A stretch of DNA of 64,000 nt from Xestospongia muta. Lineage: Eukaryota; Porifera; Demospongiae; Haplosclerida; Petrosiidae. Positions 34,013 through 46,972 of the stretch are shown piece by piece. The notes below the pieces were generated by a model that was given only the letters and a program-made list of their open reading frames with translations, ran no database searches and was not told the DNA's origin. The position numbers were made by a program, and so were the translations under genes. Location of the stretch: the NCBI GenBank assembly GCA_963693285.1, contig OY848917.1, positions 6,582,118-6,646,117 of the forward strand, written 5' to 3'. Numbering within the stretch: position 1 is the stretch's first letter; each line of letters starts with the position of its first letter.

Positions 34013-36677
34013 ATACCATATATTGTAAATGTGATTTCTTGATACCCACTTCGGAAGATGGTATAACATATGGCCACATTATATTTAGCCAAAATATGAA
34101 GCCTACAAATGTACCCAGTCAATTGTCAATCTCAAACTAAACAACATTAATACATACACTATACCACCTAGTATACCAAATGATATAGCAAGTGCAGTAT
34201 GTAGTGTATTAGAACACTGGTAACAATCAGTGCTCCCTAAGACAATACTGTAACTCTCTTAACACTGACCACATAGCCATCCTACACAATTTCCCCTACA
34301 CATAATATCAGGCTGTGTTATATTTTGTAGACAGTATCCAGGAGGACAATGTTCAGTATAAGCGATGATAATTCCATTATTTACAACACCAAGCCATGAT
34401 TGAGATAGAACATTTATTGCTAATACATCAATGTTATATTGTGTAATCCAAAAACTTTTTAGAAATGAACACATACACATGCTTTGCTCTTGCTACTGTA
34501 TTTAAATCCTTATGGACAACTTTGTGAAGTCAGTTCAATTTTAGTTGTAGGAATATATTCCAAGACCTCAAAGTGTAAATACATTATACCACTAATGCTT
34601 TCTGAAAATATTGTAAAATGTAAAGCTGTACAACTGTTGCTGTACACAGTTTGAATATGTTGTCTAACAGGTAATAGATGTGTTATCTCCACTGCGTGAG
34701 TATGGCATCCTCTATTATACCAATGTTTCTCAAATTTAGTCATCCTGGTAAACATTTCAGCATAAGTTGGATTAAAATTCAGATCATAAGCCTTTAGACC
34801 AATTGTCATCGTTTCTCCAGGATAACTTCTGATTTTGTCATTATAAGCAACACCATTGATATTGCAAAAATGAGTGCTAACAGCTACTGAAGATATTTCA
34901 CTAAACAAAGGATCATTACCTTTTGCTTCAAAGAGAAATAACGTTTGATATATATGACTAGAATTTACTTCTTTTAAGTACAACTGTTGACAGTCATATA
35001 ATGGAGACATGTAAATAGAATTTCCAGCCAATATGGCAGTATTATTTTTAAAAACCATTTTAGCATTATTTGGGAAATATTCTGACTTACTACTTGAATT
35101 ACACATAGTGGGTTGATTTAGGGGAGATTTCTGTCCATATGCGAGTAAATTGCACCACCATAAAAAGAAGCATGATTATTAACAAAAGAAGCATTAGTTG
35201 ATTCATGAATAAAGAGATGTGATGATGAATCAAGTCGAATAGCAGCTCCATAACTAGCTTTGTTGTTATTAAAAATTAGTGTACCATTTAAATGAATATC
35301 ACTGTTATATGCTTCTATTACTGAGCTTGTTATTTTTTTAAAAAAGTTATTTTCTCCATTGATGTAAACAGATTTTGTATTAACAAAAACCATTTTGCCA
35401 GAGTTAAGAGCTGTATTCAAAGACCAACTCCAAATGACATCAACCAACTTGATAGATTCTAAAACGAATTGTAAATTTTTGTGTTCCTTTCTTGATTCAG
35501 AGAAAATAAATGGATTCCTTATTCCAATGTAATTCTGAATATAATCCAAATGATCTAGGTGTATTCTCAGATTAACAGACACTGTAGTAGAAGTAATAAT
35601 ATGAAGAATTGAGTGATTATATTGATTTGAAGTAATGTAACGGTTAAAATCATTAATAATATAAGAATAGCTGCTACGATTATCAAAAATCTCACTATCT
35701 GATATAGTTAATATATCCCATGGTGTATGATGAGTACTTTTATCATTAAAAGTTGTAGTGACCATACAACCTATTCTAAATAGGTTATGATTTCCATGAT
35801 ACAGATTATGATAAAATGTAGAGCTGCTTACGGTAACAGAAGTATTTCCAACTGATGCATTACTAAATATAATTGCTAAACCATCAAAGACACCACCAAT
35901 ATCACCAATCCAACATCCATGTGACAATAGTACATTAGCAATTGCCTTTCATAACTATTTTGTTTACACAAATTACTAAAGTACACTGTGAGTCCTGATC
36001 CACCACAACTTAGAAGTGTTTTTTCAGAACATTGAGCACTACCACATATAGAAGTGATGTTGATATTATTAAGGATAACATTGTTATTGATATTAATTAA
36101 AAAATAGCAAAACCATAATAGTTGATAATGTTAACGCCAAACATCATGATATGAGAGGAATAACTGACAAGTGATGTGACTGACTGACCCTCATGAAAAT
36201 AGAAAGCAGTATCATTAGGATATAGAGTACTAGTTGATAGCATAGGTCCTCCACACTGTGTTATATGTACATTTTCAATCATCAACCCACTAACGTTATA
36301 AAAACCAAAGCCAACAGATTCATAACTATTATTATAATGTCTGCAAGTGATAATAGCAGGAGTTATTGATGTACTACGTAAAGTGATATTTAAAATGTTA
36401 CTCACCAAACAAAATGAATTTGAAGACAGGGTGTGGTTCACATTAGGAGAGAGGAATAGCTGAGTGTCTGTTAGAAGAGGATAATCTGGATCACAGAGGT
36501 ATTTGTTTAGATCACAGGTTTTTTTAGTAAATGAATATGAGACAGATTTAATGTTGAAGATGACACAAGTAAGAGAAACAACAGCACAAGAACCATAGTC
36601 TTATTTGAGTATGAAAAGCTGATTAGCTTCTGAGAGTTTTGTCTTGACTCTATCTGTTTAGATGTAAGCAGTATCAT

Positions 36678-36690
36678 CTATTTATATAAG
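36678..36690 (-). promoter_or_regulatory. TATA box of copy C
   Basis: CTTATATAAATAG on the minus strand, 82 bp upstream of the ATG at 36596. Identical to the boxes of copies A, D, G2 and H. Confidence 0.7.
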
Positions 36691-37965
36691 TTGGATACTA
36701 CAACAAAATTAATGTCCCATGTCGTCATTTTGCAAGGAAATATTCATTATAACAGTATTTTAAGCTAACTTTGATGTTATTTTATATTGATGATGTAATT
36801 ATCAACAGCTTATCAATAGGCCAGCTTGATAATGCAATAATGTTAAAGCCATTTTCAAATTTACATATACGCAACAAATGGTAGAATTTAGAGTTGCATA
36901 CTAATTGAACATATAGTAGTTATCACTTACCTATAATATTGACAATAGCAAGTTTTACATTGTACAACAACCAATGATAAATTTATACTAAATGACACCC
37001 TGTATTACATGTATAGAATGTAATGTATAAATAATGTTTGTTATTGTGTAGTGATCAGTTGTTAATTTTCAAACCAAAACAGAAGAATAAATTTTTATAA
37101 ATATGTCATATTACTATTGTAATTGCACCTGTGCACCTGAATTAAATCCATGTTTATTTTAAAACAAACAATGTAAGAACAGACTACATATAGAGAACAC
37201 TTACATTGTAATTATTTATTACTTGGCAACTCATATTGGTTGTCATTCAATGTTGTTGATGTTTCTGACTTTATTGTTAACAGACATTATCACAAGTAAA
37301 TGTACTATGTTTTCATAGAAGAAAGGTAATAACTGCCAGTTAATCAATGCTTCATGATGTTTTGAATAATGAAACAAATATAACTACTAGTGAACAGAAT
37401 ATATATCTTGACTTACAGCAATCAAGTAGTGCTTTATATGTAGTGTTGGGCCTGTTGAAAGAAGATCGCTCATTATGCATTACAAATGACGGCCTCAAAA
37501 CAGATTTTAATAAGACGTACATCTTTTAGAGTTATCAAAATAAAATATAAATCTTTCTTAGTTACATACAGCCTTATTAGTAACATTTTGGTTACACATA
37601 ATTTTGAAATGATTGACTCCAATAAAAAATAGAGTGGTATACTTCAACTAAAATACTTGTTGGAATTTTTAAAATTTGTTTAAACAGGAACATTTTTGAA
37701 ATCTATTATTTTGTGACAATCAATGAATCTGCTGATCATCTTGAAAGTTTGTCTTGATCAATCTGGTTACTTAGTGACAAAAGTGTAAACATTGATGGTT
37801 TGATTTTATGAGTACTATGAGAGTTGGTGGATTCTTGGTCAGAACTATATTATAGATATGAGGAGTCAATTGTAGAATACATTTGTGGAGTCATAATTAA
37901 GCTTAGAGCCAACAATAGAGTGTTGAAATGGAGGATAACATTGTCTCCATCAATGTATTATACTT
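36691..37965. other. Duplicated 5' flank of copy C
   Basis: The partner of 1118-2390, with only scattered differences. No gene recognised. Confidence 0.6.
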
Positions 37966-38403
37966 ACTTGTTTTGATGTAATTAGTACTATCAAAATATA
38001 TAAGTTAGCTAAATATTACAACAAAAGTCCCACGATAATATATTGTAAAACAACTGTCCATTATGACAATATTTTAAGCAAATTTAAATGTCATTTTATA
38101 TTAAGTATGTAAACTTAACAGTTTGTCAACATGATAACATGTTAGTACAATAACGTTAGAGCCATTTGGAAGTGTACACAAACAGTTGTTACATGTTGTT
38201 TACTGATTATTCTATGCTATTTCAGAATATTCCACACAACAATACACAGGATATACAGTTAAATCTAATAATTAAACCTAATAGTACAAAGTGTACAACT
38301 ATAAAGATTAAGTGGAATTGGAAAACAACAAAAACGTCTAGTGATGTGTATAACATTCTAGCAGTCTCTACTAATCTACCAAAATGATTAGCTATTCATT
38401 CAT
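37966..38403 (-). promoter_or_regulatory. Promoter-like module without a gene
   Basis: Partner of the module at 2392-2830: ATATATAAG core near 37997-38005, the same ordered blocks, and an HSE-like motif at 38220-38232 with the same TTT first box. Confidence 0.45.
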
Positions 38404-39623
38404 TATGTTCACTATGGTTATTGGTATGGCCTTATTACTGCATCTGCAATATAATACTATTCTAAACATGAAACTAATTTATTCTTACATTCTCATTTCT
38501 TTTGTTATCATCATCCCTGCTATCTCCACCAATATCAAGATCCATATGTCATGCGTAAACCACATCTTTGGTGAAAGAAAAAATGCCTGGTAACTACTAC
38601 TTCCCATACGTGTAATTATTGTAATTTTTGCAAAATGACGATTCAATAGGCAGAGTTTATATTGATGACGTTTTGTTTACTACACTAGTTTAAGCTTGGC
38701 TTTAAACAGTGGAGTTTGTCGTTTGTACAGAGATTTAGTACAAGCAAATGGAGCGATATGCTGCAGTGCAATTGCAATTGTGATCACAAATAACTCCTTC
38801 ATAAAATCAATATAAAATATAAAAGTGATTTCCAAAATTATATGCATTGTATAGAATTGTCACTTCTATTCAAAATGTGTGGACTGTGTACTAACTACAC
38901 TCTGAATGATATATTTTTTGCAAAATGGTTTTGTATTGACAATACTTTCACAACACTTACCATCTACATGTTCTAACAAGAAATTAATAATGAATATTAT
39001 TAAAACTTAACTAAGGATGGCTGAACCATAGATAGCATCTACTGGTATGCTTGTACTCAATGTACTGTGATTGGTAGGCAGCACTTGAACATATTTTTCA
39101 CTTTATATAGCCAAAATTTTGATAAATTATTATGTATGGCTTGTATAAATTTAACTTATTCATCATTAGTTGCCAGCTATCTAAAGAGGAAATCAGAAGC
39201 TGTTCCCAGCTACCTATATATAGACAGTGTCAAATTAAACTCTTTATGGCACCTGTTATAAACGTTTATATTAGCTTTTGCTAGTAAAATTATTACTTTT
39301 TTTAATAATATGTCAGTACTCACATTATTCAAATTGGTTATTTGTTTCATGTGGCAAGAAGACAGAAATGTATGTATACATCATATTCAAAATTGTTATA
39401 TTAATATGTCAAAAGATAACCAAAACATGTATTTATTAACAATTAAATCAAATGCTATAAACAAAAAAACAACACAATGAACAAAGGTGTCATTTTTGTA
39501 AAATGTACTTAGTTAACTACCAATAATGATAACACAAACACTTTATTTATAGCAAGTAAAATATAAGAAGGATCTTAATCATTTGATATAACCTTCTCTA
39601 TTTAAATCATTTCAAATCTCCTG
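38404..39623. other. Duplicated intergenic region with 3' flank of copy D
   Basis: Partner of 2831-4048. Contains an AATAAA-type signal on the minus strand at 39542-39547, about 80 bp past the stop codon of copy D. No other gene recognised. Confidence 0.5.
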
Positions 39624-42600
39624 TTACCATTCTTCATATTGAAAAGTGTCATCATCTCTTAGCAGTGGCATCAGATCTTTTTGTGATCTAGCTTTGTTCT
39701 TTTTGACTATTTTCTCGATCCATTTCCAGTTGTCATTATTAAAAAGACAATGCGTGCACTTTCTGATAAAATGAAAACGACTCATTGATAAATAACTATG
39801 ATATAACAGGATAACAAAGAATGTGGCAAAACTGAGAACAATTATAATTGTTGTTACTATTGTGGTAGTAGTCTCTGATGAGCTGTAGCCATGATATGTA
39901 ACAAAATAAAATAAAAGAAGTACCATAAACCACAAATCCAGTACATTTAAAATCCTACTCTTAAATGGTAAGAACACACCTTCTGCAAATGTGAATGACC
40001 CCAATATAATAAGCGACAATAAAAGCTGTAGAGTCATGTTACTACCTTGAAGAATAGCATTTACAATGTAGACAAGAGACATGACTATTAACCTTAAACC
40101 AAACCAGTATCTTAAATTGTCTTTATAAGGTCCATGAATAGCATCAATAAATGGACGTAAGTATCTGGCAATGAAACGACTTCTTAACATTTTAACTCCA
40201 AACAATCCAACCAATATAAAAGGTACAATAAACAAAAAGAGCACTGTTATGCTAACACACACTAGTGCAATATGGAAAGGATTCTGACAATAAAGGACAC
40301 TGCCATCACTAAACCAAACCAATAGTGTACCAGAACTATTAGTGCTATTAAAATGGATATATGCTGGTGTAAGTATAAGCAATGATATGGATAAAAGATC
40401 TGAGTAGGAGATGTACATCAATGTTACAAGTACTTGTACAGAGGACCCAACAATAAGGTTAGCAATCCTGGTAGAACATCGACTTAAAAGAACAATGACA
40501 GCAACCATTATGCAAAAATAAAATGGAAAAAAGTATGTTATAGCAGTCTTCTCTAGCTCATTAAGATTATTTGTTATACATATAGGTATATTCCATTGAT
40601 ATTTGATGGAAGTAAGAATATACACCATATATTGTAAATGTGTGTTTTTAATATCCATTTCAGAAGATGGTATAGCATATGGCCATATGATATTTAGCCA
40701 AAATATGAAGCCTCCAAGTGTACCTAAGTCAATTGTCAATCTCAAACCAAACAACACTAATACATACACTATACCACCTAGTATACCAAATGATATAATA
40801 AGTGCAGAATGTAGTGTATTAGAACACTGGTAACAATCAGTGCTCCCTAAGACAATACTGTAGCCATTCTTACATTGACCACATAGCCATCCCATACGAT
40901 TCCCTCTACACATATTGTCAGGTTGTGTTATATAAATAGTTGTATTTGGTAGACAATATCCAGGTGGACAGTGTTCAGTATAGCCGACATTTGTTCCATT
41001 ATCAAGAACACCAAGCCAGGAACGAGATGGTATATTAATTGTTAATGCATCAATGTTACATTGTGTGATTCCATACAGTTTTAGAAATGAGCTACATACA
41101 CATGCTTTGCTGTCACTACTGTATATAAATCCTGGTGGACAACGTTTTGAAATAAGTTTAACTTTTGTTGTAGGAATATATCCCAAGACTTCAAAGTGTA
41201 AATACATTATACCACTAATATTTTCTGAAAATATTGTAAAATGTAGAGATGTACAACTGTTGCTGTAGACAGTTTGAATTTGTTGTGCAACTGGTAGCAG
41301 ATATGTTATGTCCTTTGACAATGTACGATGATGGTCGTCTAATTTCCAACGGTTAATAAATGTAGTCAACCTGATATAAATTTGAGCATAAGTTGGAATA
41401 TGATTCAGATCATAAGCTTGTAGACCAATTGTTATAGTTTCACCAGGATACACTTTGATCTGGTCAGTATTATTATTACTCTTATTGACATTACAACGAT
41501 AAGTGCTAACAGGTACTGAAGATATTTCATAAAGTGTATTATTGTTTTTTGTTTCAAAGTGAAACAACGTTTGATATATATAACTAGAATTTACTTCTTT
41601 TAAGTATAACTGTTGACAGTCATACAATGGAGACATGTAGATAGAATTTCCAGCCAATTTAGCGGTGTTGTTTTTAAAAACCATTTTAGCATTTAATTGG
41701 GAAATGTTCTGACTTACTACTTGAATAGCACATAGTGGGTTGGTTATGGGGATATTTCTATCCACATGTGAGTAAATTGCACCACCATAAAAAGATGCAT
41801 AATTATTAACAAAAGATGCAGTAGTTGATTCATGAATAAAGAGATGAGATAATGAATCAAGTCGAATAGCAGCTCCATGACTAGCTTTGTTGTTAAGAAA
41901 GTATAAAGAACCATTCAAATGAATGTCACTGTTGTATGCTTGTATAACAGAGCCTGTTATGTTTATGAAAACATTACTTTCTCCATTAATGAAAACAGAT
42001 TTTGCATTGACAAAAACCAATTTACCAGAATTTAGAGCTGTGCTTACAAAATTCATCCATAAAGCCCGATCTAAGTGAAGAGATTGCAAAACAAGCTCTA
42101 AATTTTTGTGCCTTGTCGATTCTGAGAGAATAAATGGATTTCTTATTCCAATGTAACTTTGAATATAATCAAAATGATTTAGGTGTATTCTGAGATTAAT
42201 GGACCCAGTAGTTGAGGTGATGATATGAAGAAATGAATGATTATATTGATTTGAAGTAATCAAAGAGTTAAAGTCATCATCAGTATAATAATATCCATCA
42301 TGTCGGTCACTAATATCGCTGTTTGAAATAGTTAATATATCCCATAATGCATGATAGGTACTTTCGTTATTGAAAGTTGTAGTGGCTAAGCAACCTATTC
42401 TAAATGTGTCACGTTTGCCTTGAATGATATTATGCTCAAAGTGGGAGCTAGTAACTGTAACAGAAGTATTTCCGACTGGTGCATCACTAAAAATAATTGC
42501 TAAACCATCAAAGACACCACCTAAATCTTCATACCAATATCCATGTGATAACAGTACATTAGCGGTGTACTTTCCTAGGCTAAAGATAACTGTCATACCA

Positions 42601-43376
42601 GCTGCAAATGCACTAATTGCTTTAGGCTCTTTACCATCAACTTGAGATGCAATGTTAATATCAGCATATGGTACAAAGTTGTAATTACCTTCTATAACTG
42701 TCTTGTTTACAAGCACATGTGCTTCTAATTCTCCTACTCTTTTGTCAAAATTACTAAAATACACTATAAGTCCTGATCCACCACAACAAGTAAGTACTTT
42801 TTTAGAACACTGAGCACTTCCAAACGTTGAAGTGATGTTGATATTATTAAGGATAACATTGTTATTGATATTAATTAAAAGAATAGCGAAACCATAATAG
42901 TTGTTAATGTTAACTCCAAACATTGTGATATAAGAGGAATAACTGACAAACAATGTGACTGATTGACCCTCATGAAAATAGAAAGCTGTATCATTAGGAT
43001 ATAGAGTACTAGTTGATGGCATAGGTCCTCCACACTTTGTTATATGTACATTTTCAATCATCAACCCACTAACATTATAAAAACCAAAGCCAATAGATTT
43101 ATAACTATTATTATAATGTCTGCAAGTGATAATAGCAGGAGTTATTGATGTACTACGTAAAATGATATTTGAGATATTACTCACCAAACAAAACGAACTT
43201 GAAGACAGGGTGTGATTCACATTAGGAGAGAGGAGTAGCTGAGTGTCTGGTAGAAGAGGATGATCTGGATCACAGAGGTATTTGTTTAGATCATCAGGTT
43301 TTTTTAGTAAACGAATATGAGACAGATTTAATGTTGAACAGGACACAAGTAAGAGAAACAACAGCACAAGAACCAT
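39624..43376 (-). CDS. Copy D: intact beta-helix/multi-TM receptor-like protein, 1250 aa
   Basis: Single frame from ATG 43376 (AAGACTATGG context) to TAA at 39624. Signal peptide MVLVLLFLLLVSCSTLNLSH. Ectodomain of short hydrophobic/Asn-rich strands (for example GFGFYNVSGLMIENVHI, FGVNINNYYGFAILLI), as in right-handed beta-helix folds, with many N-glycosylation sites. Cys-rich module at about 748-850 (CPPGF, CPPGYC, WLCGQCKNGY, CYQCSN). About 8-9 membrane helices between 855 and 1195. The tail has a DxxxLL-type sorting motif (DLMPLL) and ends FQYEEW. The upstream ATG used as the frame start in G2 and H is followed by an in-frame stop here, which supports the 43376 start for the whole family. 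Promoter TATA at 43458-43470. Function unknown. Confidence 0.9.
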   Translation of the reverse strand: MVLVLLFLLLVSCSTLNLSHIRLLKKPDDLNKYLCDPDHPLLPDTQLLLSPNVNHTLSSSSFCLVSNISNIILRSTSITPAIITCRHYNNSYKSIGFGFYNVSGLMIENVHITKCGGPMPSTSTLYPNDTAFYFHEGQSVTLFVSYSSYITMFGVNINNYYGFAILLININNNVILNNINITSTFGSAQCSKKVLTCCGGSGLIVYFSNFDKRVGELEAHVLVNKTVIEGNYNFVPYADINIASQVDGKEPKAISAFAAGMTVIFSLGKYTANVLLSHGYWYEDLGGVFDGLAIIFSDAPVGNTSVTVTSSHFEHNIIQGKRDTFRIGCLATTTFNNESTYHALWDILTISNSDISDRHDGYYYTDDDFNSLITSNQYNHSFLHIITSTTGSINLRIHLNHFDYIQSYIGIRNPFILSESTRHKNLELVLQSLHLDRALWMNFVSTALNSGKLVFVNAKSVFINGESNVFINITGSVIQAYNSDIHLNGSLYFLNNKASHGAAIRLDSLSHLFIHESTTASFVNNYASFYGGAIYSHVDRNIPITNPLCAIQVVSQNISQLNAKMVFKNNTAKLAGNSIYMSPLYDCQQLYLKEVNSSYIYQTLFHFETKNNNTLYEISSVPVSTYRCNVNKSNNNTDQIKVYPGETITIGLQAYDLNHIPTYAQIYIRLTTFINRWKLDDHHRTLSKDITYLLPVAQQIQTVYSNSCTSLHFTIFSENISGIMYLHFEVLGYIPTTKVKLISKRCPPGFIYSSDSKACVCSSFLKLYGITQCNIDALTINIPSRSWLGVLDNGTNVGYTEHCPPGYCLPNTTIYITQPDNMCRGNRMGWLCGQCKNGYSIVLGSTDCYQCSNTLHSALIISFGILGGIVYVLVLFGLRLTIDLGTLGGFIFWLNIIWPYAIPSSEMDIKNTHLQYMVYILTSIKYQWNIPICITNNLNELEKTAITYFFPFYFCIMVAVIVLLSRCSTRIANLIVGSSVQVLVTLMYISYSDLLSISLLILTPAYIHFNSTNSSGTLLVWFSDGSVLYCQNPFHIALVCVSITVLFLFIVPFILVGLFGVKMLRSRFIARYLRPFIDAIHGPYKDNLRYWFGLRLIVMSLVYIVNAILQGSNMTLQLLLSLIILGSFTFAEGVFLPFKSRILNVLDLWFMVLLLFYFVTYHGYSSSETTTTIVTTIIIVLSFATFFVILLYHSYLSMSRFHFIRKCTHCLFNNDNWKWIEKIVKKNKARSQKDLMPLLRDDDTFQYEEW

Positions 43377-43457
43377 AGTCTTATTTGAGTATGAAGAGCT
43401 GATTAACTTCTAAGAGTCTTGTTTTAAGTCTATCTATTTAGATGTAAGCAGTATCAT

Positions 43458-43470
43458 CTATTTATATAAG
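43458..43470 (-). promoter_or_regulatory. TATA box of copy D
   Basis: CTTATATAAATAG on the minus strand, 82 bp before the ATG. It directly precedes the untranslated leader. Confidence 0.75.
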
Positions 43471-44420
43471 TTCAATACTATGACAAAAGTCCCATGACAT
43501 CATTTTAAAGCAATTATCCATTATGACACTATTTTAAGCTAATTTTGATGTTATTTTTATGGACGATGTAATTATCAACAGTTGTCAACACTGTAGCTTG
43601 ATAATGTAATAACATTGAAGCCATTTTCAACTGTACATATACACAACAAACAGTAGAATTGAGAGTTACATACTAATTGAACACAAATATAATAGTTGTC
43701 ATTTACCAATAATAATGACAATAACAATTTTTACATTCGCAACTACAACTAAATAATTGAAAACACATAACAGGCTATTAATAGCAATCAACTGTGCATC
43801 AATGATAAGTTTATATTAAATGACACCCTGTATTGTATGTATCTCATGTATAAAATGGTGTTTGTTTTTGTGTTGTGGTCAATTGTTAATTTTCAAATAA
43901 GAACAGAGAAATAATAGAAATTTTTTATAATCCTGTCATTTGATCATTGTTACATATGCACACCCACCATCTACAGAATACTTAGATCATATTCATTTAT
44001 TGCTTGGTAACTTTTCCTGTTTGTCATTCAATGTTGATGATGTTTTTGACTTAATTAATAACAACATTATCACTAGTAAACGTATTTGCTTTTAAAGAAG
44101 AAACGTAAACTTTCAATAAAATTTGTTTAAGCAGAAATGTCTCCTCGAAAACTATTATTTTGTGACAGTCTAAGACAAATATTCTGGTGGACCCTCTGAA
44201 GAGTTCCTCTTGATCAATCTGGCTACTTAGTGACTAAAGTGTAAGCATTGATAGTTTGGTCTTATGAGTACTATGAGAGTTGGGCGATTTTTGTTAGATC
44301 TGTATTATAGATATAGGGATAATGTCCATGTAAATGTTTGTGGAGCATTGTCATTATAAAACTCAGAGGCAACATTAGAGTGTCTACATGAAGGATAACA
44401 TTGTCTCAATCAATGTCTTG
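43471..44420. other. 5' flank of copy D
   Basis: Matches 22198-23130 upstream of copy G2 closely, including the proximal block order. No gene recognised. Confidence 0.6.
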
Positions 44421-44830
44421 TGTCTGCTTGTTTTGATGTAATTAGTATCATCTAGATATATAAATTAGCTATTACAACAAAAGTCTCGTGACAGGACTTT
44501 GTAAACAACTGTCCATTATGACAGTATTTTAAGGAAATGTTTAATGTTATTTTGCATTAAGAATTTAAGTATTAACAGTTTGTTAACATGGTAACATGTT
44601 AGTACAGTAACATTAGAGCCATTTGGAAGTGTACACAATCAGTAGTTACATGTTGTTTATTGATAACTGTATGCTATTCCAGAATATTCCACACAACAAT
44701 ACACAAAATATACAATTAAACCTGATAGTACAAAGTGTATAATTATAAAGATTAAGTGGAAAACAAAAAAAACGTCTAGTGATATGTATAACATTCTAGC
44801 AGTCTCTACTAGTCTGCCAAATTGATTAGC
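44421..44830 (-). promoter_or_regulatory. Promoter-like module without a gene, with perfect HSE
   Basis: ATGTAATTAGTATCATCTAG and ATATATAAA core near 44455-44463, then the standard block order. Perfect TTCCAGAATATTC at 44677-44689. Partner of 23131-23530. Confidence 0.48.
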
Positions 44831-45060
44831 TATTAAACAAGTACACCACTTAGTATTTTAAGTTCTCTATAGCTATTTGTATGGTCTTATGACTACATCT
44901 GTAATATAATACAATTCCAAAGATGAAAACAACAAAAACGTCTAGTGATATGTATAACATTCTAGCAGTCTCTACTAGTATGCCAAATTGATTAGCTATT
45001 AAACAAGTACACCACTTATAAATAGTATTTTTAGTTCACTATAGCTATTAGTATGGCCTT
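44755..45060. repeat. Tandem ~165-bp duplication in the flank
   Basis: The segment AAACGTCTAGTGATATGTAT ... GCCAAATTGATTAGCTATT ... appears twice in a row (about 44770-44930 and 44935-45060). The G2 flank has it once, so the copy arose after the two flanks separated. Confidence 0.7.
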
Positions 45061-45425
45061 ATTACTACATCTGTAATATAATACAATTCCAAAGATGAAA
45101 ATAGTTTATTCTTACTCTCATATCTCTTGTCATCATCATTTCCATTATATCCACTCCCTTCAAGATGCATATGTCATGTATAAACCACATCCATTTTCTC
45201 ATTAGAGGAAGAGTTTTGTTTGCAAAATTTTGCTTTCTGGTACTTATGAAATAAAATACATTTACAAAGATGAAAATAACTTATTCTTACTTTCGTGTGT
45301 TGCCTCTCATCTCCACTCCCTTCAAATTGTCACGTGTAAACCGCGCCTATTTGGAGGAAGAGTTTTGATTCCAAAGTATCGTGGGGGTAGATCTACATGT
45401 TGGCGATTTTAATTGAGAATTTCTT
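45050..45425. repeat. Tandem ~150-bp flank repeat (two units)
   Basis: Partner of 23560-23945, nearly identical, including the AAACCGCGCC and GGAGGAAGAG blocks. Open frames at 23765 and 45230 lie in it and follow the duplication. Confidence 0.6.
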
Positions 45426-45481
45426 TACTTAATAAATCTTGCGTTATAAGTGTCCAGGCTTAGCTCCTTTGGACTCTGTTA

Positions 45482-45506
45482 TCTCTCTCTCTCTCTCTCT
45501 CTCTCT
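45482..45506. repeat. (TC)n microsatellite
   Basis: About 25 bp of TC dinucleotides. The corresponding site in the G2 flank (24020-24045) is a shorter, interrupted CT run. Confidence 0.9.
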
Positions 45507-46620
45507 TTGTTGTATACAAGCAGTTAGTTATTCCAATGTATTGCTATATAGTGTTAAAATAATATCACCAAAACATCTATAACCTACCAATAATTTAATT
45601 ATAAGTATAACTTCAATCTACTCTCTTGGCAAACTTTAAATGTTCAAACAAGACTAAACATTAAGATTTGACAACTTTTTACTAATTACATTCTTTGTAT
45701 AGATACTATTATTGCAATTGCAGCACTAATAAGAAATGTCATTCTGATCACAATATATCTGTAAATGTTTATATTATTCTTTTCATAAACGTAATGCTTT
45801 TGTGTCATTTTATGACTACATCACTATTTCAACTTTTGTATTGTGTTTGAAAATGTATTTGATGTTGTCAATGTAACAAACATGATTCTTTACTGGTGTT
45901 GAAATTAAAACCAAATACATCCAACTTTTAAGAGCATGTAGCTTGTATCCATTTTTTTGGAAAATTAGACTCTATCTAGTTATAATTAATAGTTGGTACA
46001 TTTTGTTTCATAAAAACCATTGTTTATTAAATAAAATGCTTTGACTATTTTTTTTTGTTTTTGAACACAGTATTGCCTCTGAACACTTGTCACTTTAAGT
46101 TTGATGACAACAATGAGATCCATACAGATCTGAAAAGCTATATAATTAAATTTAGATCACTTCATTGAAACCAGATCAGTAAAGTTAGAGGGTAAGTAAT
46201 TTGACTTAAGTAATTTAATTTAACTTAGAGGTAATTAGTTTTAACTTATTTATGACCATTAGGTTAAATTGTACATGATGGTATTAATGTGCTATGCCAC
46301 ATTCATTAGTGATTTCTTCATTCAGGTGTATGTTGTCTATCTATTTAACTAACTAGTAATTAGTAATTATACTTGTACATACCACAGTTTCCCAGTCTCA
46401 ATCTCAGAAGTTTTAGAATAAGACTATTATCCTTTGGGTATCATAATCAGTTAAAAAACTCCTACATAACAATTTTTTTATACTTACTTGTTTCATTTCA
46501 GACAATACTCTGATGTATATTTGTGTATGTGTATATGTATATATGTGTATACGTGTCTGTCTATGTATTCCATATACACTGAATTTGAATACATTAATTC
46601 TTAATATTTTTAAAAAAGGT
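45507..46620. other. Anonymous AT-rich region
   Basis: No gene recognised. Contains a TG/TA-rich low-complexity stretch near 46515-46560. Confidence 0.5.
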
Positions 46621-46972
46621 TTTAAATCCTCTTTGTTAACACAATCAATCTGTGTTTTATAAAAATTGCGAAAGCTACTTTCAATAACTTCCTATAATAA
46701 GTATTTGTTATTCTTTAATTGATAATTAAATATCACATACTACATATTATATATAAAAATGAATGTCTTACTAAATCAATTATAAATTAAAATGACATTA
46801 TTAAAATTCAATAACATGAACTAATTATAAGAAATATGTCATTTTGCAAATTGTAATTTGGTTAACTACCAAATAATAATTACACAAACACTATCTTAAT
46901 AATAAATAAAATACAAAAAAGATCTTATTAATTGAAATGAAGTTTTTCACTTAAATTATTTCAAGTCTCCTG
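46621..46972. other. 3' flank of copy E
   Basis: Shares blocks with the 3' flank of copy C (29590-29919) and, next to the stop codon, with the other family copies (GGTTAACTACCAAATAATAA). Confidence 0.5.

Larger units (their letters stand above)
29920..36596 (-). pseudogene. Copy C: family pseudogene split by gypsy element 2
   Basis: Start ATG at 36596, stop at 29922-29920. Without the 3.1-kb retrotransposon the gene would be about 3.58 kb, some 175 bp shorter than intact copies. Lesions: a 1-bp loss next to the T-run after the signal peptide (near 36515), a deletion around 35930-35960 removing part of the ectodomain, frame breaks near 35110 and 34490, the retrotransposon at 30919-34012 inside the membrane region, and a frameshift near 30080 close to the end. 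The terminal Trp codon is Leu here. The Cys-rich module and the GPYKENLRYWFGL segment are still readable. The TATA box is present at 36678-36690, so it may still be transcribed. Confidence 0.88.

Noticed and set aside
30078..36441. Two separate genes on either side of gypsy element 2
   Set aside because: The flanks join at the 5-bp target duplication into a single family copy, so they are one interrupted pseudogene.
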